In this document: in pieces, positions 5,597-10,379 of the stretch
Layout: each line of letters begins with the position of its first letter
Position numbering within the stretch: position 1 is the first letter of the stretch
Source of the DNA: an uncultured Chloroflexota bacterium
GTDB taxonomy: Bacteria; Chloroflexota; Limnocylindria; Limnocylindrales; CSP1-4
NCBI GenBank assembly: GCA_903930745.1
Contig: CAIYZX010000174.1
Coordinates: 1 to 10,379, forward strand
Length of the DNA stretch: 10,379 nt
Direction of reading: 5' to 3'
Translations under genes and position numbers: made by a program
The notes under the pieces: generated by a model
The model's database searches: none
Seen by the model: the letters and a program-made list of their open reading frames with translations, nothing else
Told to the model about the DNA's origin: nothing

Positions 5597-6439
5597 GTGA
5601 CAGGGATCGCCCGACCGGAGCTCGTCGCGACGCCGGAGTGGCTGGCCGAGAACCTTGGCCGCGCGGACCTGCGCGTCCTGGACCTTCGCTGGCGCCCGGA
5701 CGGCACGGCCCCGGCCCTCTACGCCAGCGGCCACGTCCCAGGGGCCACCCTCGTTGACTGGCGAACCTCGCTCGTGGAGACCGAGGAGGGCTCGGATGTC
5801 CTGCGGCTCGCCTCCCCGGAGCGCATGGCCGCGGTGATGTCGCAGGCGGGCGTGGGCGACGGCACGTCCGTCGCGATCTACGACGACACGCTCTCCTACT
5901 TTGCCGCACGCGCCTGGTGGAGCCTGCGGGCCTACGGGTACGAGGCGGCGCGCGTCCTCGCTGGCGGCTGGCCGGGCTGGCTCGCCGCGGGGCTGCCGGT
6001 CTCCAACGCCGAGGCGCAGCCGACAGGGGCTGTGTTCACGCCGCGTGCCCAGGTCCGCCAGCGCCTGACCAACGCAGATGTCCGAGGGCTCCTTGGCGCC
6101 CCGGACGTGCTGCTGCTGGATGCGCGCGGCCCGGCGGAGTACGCAGGCTTCGAGGGGAGCGTCCGGCGGCTGGGCCACATCCCCGGAGCCCTGAATGTGC
6201 CGGTGGCCGCGATGCACGAGCCCGGCACCCAGCGCCTGCGAGACCCGGACGAGCTGCGCTCGATGCTCGTGAAGGCCAACGTGGTCCGGGGCCGGCGGCT
6301 CGTCTGCTACGACGCCTCGGGCGTCGCCGCCGCGAAGCTGGCCTACGTGCTGACGATCCTGGGCTACGAGGACGTGGCGGTCTACGACGGCGGCTGGTCC
6401 GAGTGGGGTGACCGCCTGGACCTGCCGGTGGACCGCTAG
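5597..6439 (+). CDS. Tandem-rhodanese sulfurtransferase-like protein lacking the catalytic Cys
   Basis: A 280-aa protein of the thiosulfate/3-mercaptopyruvate sulfurtransferase family, usual length 280-300. Domain 1 (about 10-132) has LDLRW, GHVPGA and AARAWWSLRAYGY, followed by the linker LAGGWPGWLAAGLPV. Domain 2 (about 157-278) has LLLDAR, GHIPGALNVP and a C-terminal YDGGWSEWGD motif. In active enzymes the domain-2 loop reads roughly YCxSGV; here it is YDASGV (248-253), so Asp249 replaces the catalytic Cys. Domain 1 also has Asp at this place, as is normal there. Cys247, two residues earlier, is the only nearby thiol. The GTG start at 5597 follows GGAGGTG (5588-5594), a strong Shine-Dalgarno, and fits the family N-terminus. 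The gene diverges from the aminotransferase gene and converges with the next, sharing CTAG at the stops. Fold is certain; sulfurtransferase activity is doubtful. Confidence 0.92.
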   Translation: MTGIARPELVATPEWLAENLGRADLRVLDLRWRPDGTAPALYASGHVPGATLVDWRTSLVETEEGSDVLRLASPERMAAVMSQAGVGDGTSVAIYDDTLSYFAARAWWSLRAYGYEAARVLAGGWPGWLAAGLPVSNAEAQPTGAVFTPRAQVRQRLTNADVRGLLGAPDVLLLDARGPAEYAGFEGSVRRLGHIPGALNVPVAAMHEPGTQRLRDPDELRSMLVKANVVRGRRLVCYDASGVAAAKLAYVLTILGYEDVAVYDGGWSEWGDRLDLPVDR

Positions 6440-6972
6440 GCCGGTTCGGATCCCGTCTCGTCCACCACCTGGTGATGGGCGAGGATCTGCGTCCGGCGGT
6501 GGTTCACCGCCACCATCAGCGCCTCGCGCGGCTGCAATCCCAGGTGGTCCGACCAGTACGTCACCTCGGTCACCGGGACGAACCTCGCGTCAAGCTCCTG
6601 CAGCGCACCGCGCAGCCCGTGCTCCGACGGGGTGAGGTGCAGCGTCCCCACCATGCGGAACGGCGGCGTGGCGATGTAGGCCACCTCGCGGCTCTTGCGG
6701 GCGCGCAGGTCGGGCGACGCCTCCACCGGCACGTTGGCGACGGCGAACAGCACGGAGTCCAGGTTCACCTGCGCGTAGGTGGCGGTCATCGGGCGGCCAC
6801 TGCCGTCCAGCTCCTCCGCCGTCACGTCCTCCAGCAGGAGGAACGGCGTGTCTGCGGTGTTCAGCAGGTCTGAGACGCGCCGCTGGCGCGTGCGGACCGT
6901 GCCCCGGATCACCAGGGCATCTGTGTACAGCGCAACCTCCATGACGCCAACGACATCGAAGGCGGGGAACAT
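6436..6972 (-). CDS. Conserved-looking hypothetical protein, 178 aa
   Basis: I recognise no named domain. The protein begins MFPAFDVVGVMEVALYTDAL and shows alternating strands (VVGVMEVALYT, LVIRGTV, YAQVNLDSVLFAVANVPV), a helix with basic residues (RARKSREVAYI), then LQELDARFVPVTEVTYWSD and MVAVNHRRTQIL near the C-terminus. There is no signal peptide or membrane helix, so it should be cytoplasmic. The two blocks with similar strand layout may form a single beta barrel or sandwich. The ATG at 6972 is supported by GGAGGAG ending 2 nt before it; the frame is open to 7104, but a promoter (7022-7050) lies in that extension. Its stop overlaps the rhodanese stop. I believe similar proteins occur in related high-GC bacteria, but this is from memory and unchecked. 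Confidence 0.8.
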   Translation of the reverse strand: MFPAFDVVGVMEVALYTDALVIRGTVRTRQRRVSDLLNTADTPFLLLEDVTAEELDGSGRPMTATYAQVNLDSVLFAVANVPVEASPDLRARKSREVAYIATPPFRMVGTLHLTPSEHGLRGALQELDARFVPVTEVTYWSDHLGLQPREALMVAVNHRRTQILAHHQVVDETGSEPA

Positions 6973-6990
6973 GGCTCCTCCGGTGCGGGC

Positions 6991-7010
6991 ACGCCCCCGA
7001 GATGGGGCGT
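6991..7010 (-). promoter_or_regulatory. Perfect 7-bp hairpin in the leader of the 178-aa gene
   Basis: On the minus strand ACGCCCC and GGGGCGT flank a 6-nt loop. With transcription starting near 7015 the hairpin would form at the very 5' end of the mRNA, before the Shine-Dalgarno. It could stabilise the transcript or act as an operator in DNA. Confidence 0.4.
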
Positions 7011-7021
7011 CGCCTGCAGGC

Positions 7022-7050
7022 AGGATAGCGGGACGGGCTGAACGTGTCGC
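7022..7050 (-). promoter_or_regulatory. Promoter of the 178-aa gene
   Basis: On the minus strand GCGACA (7050-7045, four of six matches to TTGACA) and TATCCT (7027-7022) are separated by exactly 17 bp. Transcription would start near 7015, about 43 nt before the ATG at 6972. The promoter lies in the unrelated tail of the ligase-remnant frame, which argues that this tail is not functional coding sequence. Confidence 0.5.
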
Positions 7051-7415
7051 CGTCCCCCGGTGAAGCCGTGGGGCCAGCGCATGTCGGACGAGGGGGGCGC
7101 CCATGCACGACCCGGATGCGCCACCAGGTGCTGGGCGCCGTGCTGCAGGCCTTCGAAGAGCCGCTCCACGGTGCTCAGCGTGTCGGCGTCCGCCGCCGGC
7201 CTGTCCGGCCGGAGGCGCGCGATCCGCGGGAACCGCAGCGCGATGCCCAGCGTCCGCTGGTCCGATCCGGGGAACGGCCGCCCGGCCAGGGAGACCGCCG
7301 CGATGGGCAGCTCGCGCTCGTCCAGTGACGCGAGGTATGCGGCGAGAATCGCGGTCTTGGCCGATGTCATCGTGGTCGCGGCCACCTCGGCGGCAACAAG
7401 GCTCCAGCGGCGCAT

Positions 7416-7441
7416 GGGTGGGATGGTATACGTTGGCCCCG
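7416..7441. promoter_or_regulatory. Symmetric divergent promoter between ligase remnant and GNAT gene
   Basis: The whole gap between the two ATG codons is 26 bp. Its exact centre is the palindrome GTATAC (7426-7431). Read plus, TATACG (7427-7432) stands 9 nt before the ATG at 7442; read minus, TATACC (7430-7425) stands 9 nt before the ATG at 7415. Neither gene has room for a normal Shine-Dalgarno, so both mRNAs should be leaderless or nearly so. Any -35 regions would lie inside the opposite gene. Confidence 0.55.
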
Positions 7442-8089
7442 ATGCTCCATAAGCGCTGGTTCCCGGATCAGATCGTGGGCGAGACCGTCGTCCTCCGCCG
7501 CCATGTTCGCGAGAACCTGCGCGACTTCCTGCGCTGGTACCAGGATCCGGAGGTGGCGCGCCTGACGCGCTACCAGGACGGCCCCATGAAGCCCGATGAG
7601 ATCGAGCGCTTCTTCACGATGCGCGCCATGGGCCCGGACTCGCTGGCGATGGGGATCCACATCAAGGCCACGAACCAGCTCATCGGCTCGTGCGCGTTCT
7701 CGCAGCTGGACGCGGACAACGGCTCCGTGCTGTTCCACATCACGATCGGCGAGCACGCCGCATGGGGCCAGGGCTACGGCTCGGAGGCCACCGCGCTCAT
7801 GGTGGAGCACGCGTTCTCCAACCTTGGCCTCCACCGGGTGGCGCTCACCGTCTTCGCGTTCAACGAGCGCGCGATCCGCGCCTACATGCGCGTGGGCTTC
7901 CAGGCGGAGGGCGCGGCGCGCGAGGCGATCTGGCGTGACGGCTCCTGGTGGGACGAGGTCCACATGAGCGTTCTTGAGCCGGAGTGGCGGACCGCTCGAT
8001 GGCAGGCGCGGGCGGTGGCCGATGGCCGCTCCCTGGGCGCCGGCGCCGAGGGCAGACCCACGCTCAAGCCGCGGTCCTGGCGGGCGTAG
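7442..8089 (+). CDS. GNAT-family N-acetyltransferase (RimJ/RimL-like)
   Basis: A 215-aa protein that would transfer acetyl from acetyl-CoA to an amine, possibly a protein N-terminus or a small molecule. VVLRRHVRENLRDFLRWYQDPEVARL (16-41) is the usual start of the Acetyltransf_3 type. The central strand IGSCAFSQLD (81-90) and LFHITIGEHAAWGQGYGSEA (97-116) give motif A, with the CoA pyrophosphate loop Q110-G-Y-G-S. Helix ALMVEHAFSNLGLHRVALTV (118-137) and NERAIRAYMRVGFQAEG (141-157) complete motif B. Residues after about 180 are a basic, probably flexible tail. The start ATG at 7442 is within a near-leaderless promoter; the frame stays open upstream to 7103, but that part is antisense to the ligase remnant. 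The next gene begins 8 nt after the stop, so the two are likely one operon. Confidence 0.92.
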   Translation: MLHKRWFPDQIVGETVVLRRHVRENLRDFLRWYQDPEVARLTRYQDGPMKPDEIERFFTMRAMGPDSLAMGIHIKATNQLIGSCAFSQLDADNGSVLFHITIGEHAAWGQGYGSEATALMVEHAFSNLGLHRVALTVFAFNERAIRAYMRVGFQAEGAAREAIWRDGSWWDEVHMSVLEPEWRTARWQARAVADGRSLGAGAEGRPTLKPRSWRA

Positions 8090-8097
8090 GCGGCCAC

Positions 8098-8376
8098 GTG
8101 GCCAGCTCGGGACCCGAGGCCGACGCAGCGCGAGCGGCCTTCCTCGCGACGATCGCCGCGCCCGGCCATGCCGTGGAGAACGCGCGTCACGCGGTGGCGG
8201 CACTGGACGTCGCCTTCGCGTCTGGAATCCTCGTTCGAACTGCCGCGCTGGACGCCATGCTGGCGGACCTCTCGGTGGCGCTCTCGCAGGACGAGGGGCA
8301 GCGCCTGGGCGGCAAGAGCGCGGAGGCCGCCAGGTTCATCCTCCGGGCCATCGGCCGCGAGCTGGCAGACGCCTGA
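8098..8376 (+). CDS. Hypothetical 92-aa helical protein
   Basis: I do not recognise this protein. It begins at a GTG (8098) 8 nt after the GNAT stop and reads MASSGPEADAARAAFLATIA. It is Ala-rich and almost entirely helical, with amphipathic segments at about 7-19, 24-41, 47-62 and 74-92, and no Cys, signal or membrane helix. Such short all-helical proteins often form bundles or dimers. The frame is open upstream into the GNAT gene (to 7984), but that would overlap 100 nt of a well-conserved gene. The only ribosome-site candidate is AGGCGG at 8088-8093. Co-transcription with the acetyltransferase is likely; a role as its substrate or partner is only a guess. Confidence 0.6.
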   Translation: MASSGPEADAARAAFLATIAAPGHAVENARHAVAALDVAFASGILVRTAALDAMLADLSVALSQDEGQRLGGKSAEAARFILRAIGRELADA

Positions 8377-8399
8377 CACCGCCCTCGGGCGTGCTGCGG

Positions 8400-8405
8400 T
8401 AGGCT
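8400..8405 (+). promoter_or_regulatory. -10 box (TAGGCT) of the TPR-like gene
   Basis: TAGGCT lies 57 nt before the ATG at 8463 in the 86-bp gap after the 92-aa gene. Transcription would start near 8412. A TGACAC is present upstream but with 20-21 bp spacing, so the -35 is unclear. Confidence 0.4.
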
Positions 8406-8462
8406 CCGCGATCCAGCGCCCTCGGCGCTCCAGCGTCCCCCTCGTACCCGGAGGTCCCGCCC

Positions 8463-8933
8463 ATGGCCACGCAGCCGCCGCAGCTTGAGCCGCAGACCCA
8501 CCGCGCCCTTGGCGCCGGCCTCTTCAACCGCACGTGGGACCTCCTGGAGATCCCGGCACGGACCGCCGCCCAGGACGACGAGCTGGTGGACACCGCCCAC
8601 GCATCGGCGTGGCACTGGCGCCAGGTGGGCAACGAGGCCAACACCGCCCGCGGCCACTGGATGCTCGCCCGGGTGTACAGCGTCCTTGGCCGGGGGCAGG
8701 AGGCCATCCACCACGCCCGCCGCGCCAACGAGGTGGTGGCCGCGGGTGGCGAGGGCTTCGAGGAGTGGGATGCCGCGAGCGCCGCGGAGGGCATGGCCCG
8801 CGCGCTGGCCGTCTCCGGTGACCTGGACGGGGCGCGCGAGTGGCACGCCCGCAGCACCGCCCTCGTCGCGGCGATCGTGGACGACGAGGACCGCAGGGTC
8901 GTCGAGGCGGACCTCGCCACCGTCCCCCTCTGA
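8463..8933 (+). CDS. TPR-like hypothetical protein, 156 aa
   Basis: The protein is all helical and cytoplasmic by appearance. ARGHWMLARVYSVLGRGQEA followed by IHHARRANEVVAA (62-94) and a second unit, DAASAAEGMARALAVSGDLD followed by GAREWHARSTALV (103-135), each have the small-residue and Tyr/Leu spacing of tetratricopeptide helix pairs, with the hallmark A/G before and ALxxxGD turns. TPR arrays bind peptides of other proteins. An N-terminal segment with two Trp (25 and 50) precedes them. The ATG at 8463 has a strong GGAGG (8450-8454) 8 nt upstream and its own -10 box, so it need not depend on the genes before it. No partner is evident: its neighbours are an unknown 92-aa gene and a sugar dehydrogenase. 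Gene call firm, function unknown. Confidence 0.82.
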   Translation: MATQPPQLEPQTHRALGAGLFNRTWDLLEIPARTAAQDDELVDTAHASAWHWRQVGNEANTARGHWMLARVYSVLGRGQEAIHHARRANEVVAAGGEGFEEWDAASAAEGMARALAVSGDLDGAREWHARSTALVAAIVDDEDRRVVEADLATVPL

Positions 8934-8993
8934 ACCGCGCTCGGACCGACTGTTCGGGACTCCCGGTCGACCGCCCGGAGCGGCGGCACAGGC

Positions 8994-8999
8994 TAGACT
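8994..8999 (+). promoter_or_regulatory. -10 box (TAGACT) of the sugar dehydrogenase gene
   Basis: TAGACT stands 63 nt before the ATG at 9063, with a purine-rich stretch before it and no clear -35. It predicts a leader of about 57 nt that contains the hairpin at 9015-9036. Confidence 0.45.
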
Positions 9000-9008
9000 C
9001 ACCGGCAA

Positions 9009-9047
9009 GCCCGCGCCGGGCACCAGCATGCCCGGCGATGCCCGGGC
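9009..9047 (+). promoter_or_regulatory. Competing hairpins in the sugar dehydrogenase leader
   Basis: GCCGGGCA (9015-9022) pairs perfectly with TGCCCGGC (9029-9036) across a 6-nt loop. Two alternatives exclude it: GCCCG/CGGGC at 9009-9021, and pairing of 9015-9022 with the second TGCCCGG at 9039-9045. The last lies only 8 nt before the Shine-Dalgarno (9054-9058). This could be a regulatory leader or simply GC-rich repeats; no ligand-binding class is recognised. Confidence 0.35.
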
Positions 9048-9062
9048 GACCTCGGAGGAGTC

Positions 9063-10376
9063 ATGACCCAGGACCGGCGCGTCGCGATCATCGGCCTCGG
9101 CTACGTGGGTCTGCCGCTGGCCATCGCGTTCGCGGAGGCCGGGCTGGCCGTTGAGGGCGTTGACGCCGCGAAGAAGCGCGTGGACGAGCTGAACGCCCGC
9201 CACTCCCCCATCGACGACATCAGTGACGAGCGCCTCGCCGCGGCCCTGGACGGCAACCTGCGCGTGGTGGGCGCCGCGGATGCGCGCCTCGCTGACGTGG
9301 ACGCCATCTTCGTCTGCGTCCCCACGCCCATCACCACCACGAAGGACCCGGACCTGCGGCCCGTCATCTCGGCCGCCCGGACGGTGCGTGCGGGCCTCCG
9401 CGCCGGCCACCTGGTGATCCTCCAGTCCACCACCTTCCCCGGCACCACCACCGGCCCCTTCCGGGACGTGCTGGAGGAGACGGGCTTGAAGGCCGGCGTG
9501 GACTTCGACCTCGCCTTCGCCCCGGAGCGCGTCAATCCGGGAGACCCGGCCAGCTCCGGCCGCGGCGTCCCGCGGCTCGTGGGCGGCAGCACCCCCGCCG
9601 GCACCCAGCGCGCCGCGGAGCTCCTGCGGAACGTCAACGACAAGGTCGTCACGATGTCCTCCCCGGACGCCGCCGAGATGGCGAAGCTCCTGGAGAACAC
9701 GTTCCGCAACGTGAACATCGCCTTCGTGAACGAGCTCGCGCTGCTGTGCGAGCGGATGGGCCTGGACGTCTGGGAGATCATCGACGCCGCGGCCACCAAG
9801 CCCTTCGGCTTCATGCGCTTCACCCCGGGCCCGGGCGTGGGCGGCCACTGCATCCCGGTGGACCCGTACTACCTATCCTGGCGCGCCCGCGAGTTCGACT
9901 TCACGGACCGCTTCATCGAGGCCGCCGGCGACATCAACTTCGGCATGCCGCGCCACGTGGTGGACCTGGCGGCCGAGGCGCTCAACGACCGCGGGCGCAG
10001 CCTCAAGGGCTCACGCGTTGGCGTCATCGGCGTCGCGTTCAAGCCGGACGTCCAGGACGCCCGCAACTCGCCCGCCGGCGCCATCCTCCCGGGCCTCGTG
10101 GCCCGCGGGGCGGAGATCCGCTACCACGATCCGCTGGTCAGGGAGTTCCGCGACGACTCCGGCTATGTCCACACGGGCGTGACGCTCGAGGCGCTGCTGC
10201 ACTGGGCGGACGTCATCGTGGTGGTCACACCGCACAGGGCCGTGGACTGGGACCACTTCTACGAGAACGCGGAGCTGGTGGTGGACACCGTGAACAGCTC
10301 GCGCAACCACGCCGTGAAGGATCGCCAGGTCCTGCGCCTGGGCGCCGGCTGGCTGCGGAGCGCGACGACCGCCTGA
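9063..10376 (+). CDS. UDP-sugar 6-dehydrogenase (UDP-GlcNAc/ManNAc or UDP-Glc type)
   Basis: A complete 437-aa enzyme of the UDP-glucose/GDP-mannose dehydrogenase family, which oxidises C6 of a nucleotide sugar to a uronic acid using two NAD+. The N-terminal Rossmann domain has GLGYVG (11-16) and VCVPTP (84-89); QSTTFPGTT (121-129) and FAPERVNPG (152-160) follow. In the central domain AEMAKLLENTFRNVNIAFVNE (204-224) carries Lys208 and Asn212, and PGPGVGGHCIPVDPYYLSW (255-273) carries catalytic Cys263. The C-terminal UDP-binding domain has GVAFKPDVQDARNSPA (323-338). Full length and intact motifs argue for an active enzyme. The PGPG-GGHCIP-DP-YLSW-ARE pattern is closest, from memory, to WbpA-like UDP-GlcNAc dehydrogenases, but substrate cannot be settled. 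GGAGGAG ends 2 nt before the ATG. It probably begins a polysaccharide locus continuing past the window. Confidence 0.96.
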   Translation: MTQDRRVAIIGLGYVGLPLAIAFAEAGLAVEGVDAAKKRVDELNARHSPIDDISDERLAAALDGNLRVVGAADARLADVDAIFVCVPTPITTTKDPDLRPVISAARTVRAGLRAGHLVILQSTTFPGTTTGPFRDVLEETGLKAGVDFDLAFAPERVNPGDPASSGRGVPRLVGGSTPAGTQRAAELLRNVNDKVVTMSSPDAAEMAKLLENTFRNVNIAFVNELALLCERMGLDVWEIIDAAATKPFGFMRFTPGPGVGGHCIPVDPYYLSWRAREFDFTDRFIEAAGDINFGMPRHVVDLAAEALNDRGRSLKGSRVGVIGVAFKPDVQDARNSPAGAILPGLVARGAEIRYHDPLVREFRDDSGYVHTGVTLEALLHWADVIVVVTPHRAVDWDHFYENAELVVDTVNSSRNHAVKDRQVLRLGAGWLRSATTA

Positions 10377-10379
10377 CGG

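Larger units (their letters stand above)
6909..7415 (-). pseudogene. Internally deleted ATP-dependent DNA ligase remnant
   Basis: The 168-codon frame starts MRRWSLVAAEVAATT. Residues 1-57 match the N-terminal DNA-binding domain of ATP-dependent DNA ligases (helices like AATT..SAKTAILAAYLASLD, then LAGRPFPGSDQRTLG). Residues 58-91 (IALRFPRIARLRPDRP, then ADADTLSTVERLF) match the extreme C-terminus of the same family, after the OB-fold. The roughly 400 residues that should lie between, including the adenylated Lys of the KxDG motif, are missing; the join is near 7245. After residue 91 (7143) the frame runs on without similarity and overlaps the next gene by 64 bp. The product could not ligate DNA. 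Codon use is still clean and the promoter region looks intact, so the deletion seems recent. A small in-frame protein may still be made. Misassembly of the contig is the main alternative. Confidence 0.68.

Noticed and set aside
8187..9848. 553-codon minus-strand open frame
   Set aside because: It is antisense to the TPR-like gene and the nucleotide-sugar dehydrogenase, both with firm domain and RBS support; long shadow frames are expected at this GC content.
1..10379. CRISPR array, insertion sequence or phage genes
   Set aside because: No regularly spaced repeats, transposase/integrase motifs or flanking target duplications were seen; the only tandem repeat is coding.

Overview
This is a GC-rich bacterial segment (about 70% G+C by eye, with strongly G/C-ending codons). 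It is densely packed with short, mostly chromosomal genes. The lineage is not proven by the sequence. The style of the proteins (a class V aminotransferase with no active-site Cys, a tandem rhodanese, P/T-rich anchored surface proteins, lineage-specific small proteins) and the leaderless -10/start arrangements resemble high-GC Chloroflexota such as the Limnocylindria/Ellin6529 type. A high-GC actinobacterium is the main alternative. No transposase, integrase, phage gene or CRISPR array is visible.

Layout. 1-540 (+) is the 3' part of an N4/N6 DNA methyltransferase gene. It converges, with a 4-nt CTAG stop overlap, on a 554-aa anchored protein (537-2201, -) that has a Pro/Thr stalk and a C-terminal SH3-like domain. 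A 286-bp divergent spacer with repeats follows, then a two-helix membrane protein with a degenerate NERD-like domain (2488-3246, +). A minus-strand block comes next: tRNA-Ile(UAU) (3281-3356), a 91-aa unknown protein (3413-3688), a three-helix membrane protein (3840-4271) and, coupled upstream by ATGA, a class V PLP enzyme (4268-5524). Diverging from the PLP gene, with overlapping -10 boxes, is a tandem-rhodanese gene (5597-6439, +). It converges, again through a CTAG stop overlap, on an unknown 178-aa gene (6436-6972, -). Upstream of that lies an internally deleted ATP-dependent DNA ligase remnant (7143-7415 recognisable, -). A 26-bp symmetrical divergent promoter separates the remnant from a GNAT acetyltransferase (7442-8089, +). 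Then follow a 92-aa unknown protein (8098-8376, +), a TPR-like protein (8463-8933, +) and a complete UDP-sugar 6-dehydrogenase (9063-10376, +).

How they work together. I see no single pathway. The sugar dehydrogenase would feed uronic-acid-type nucleotide sugars into surface polysaccharide. The PLP enzyme and the rhodanese share a promoter region and may both touch sulfur or amino-acid chemistry, but neither has a canonical sulfur-carrying Cys. I found no convincing new multi-gene system. The strongest oddities are the rare UAU-anticodon isoleucine tRNA, the gutted DNA ligase gene, the symmetric divergent promoter beside it, and the rhodanese that lacks its catalytic cysteine.
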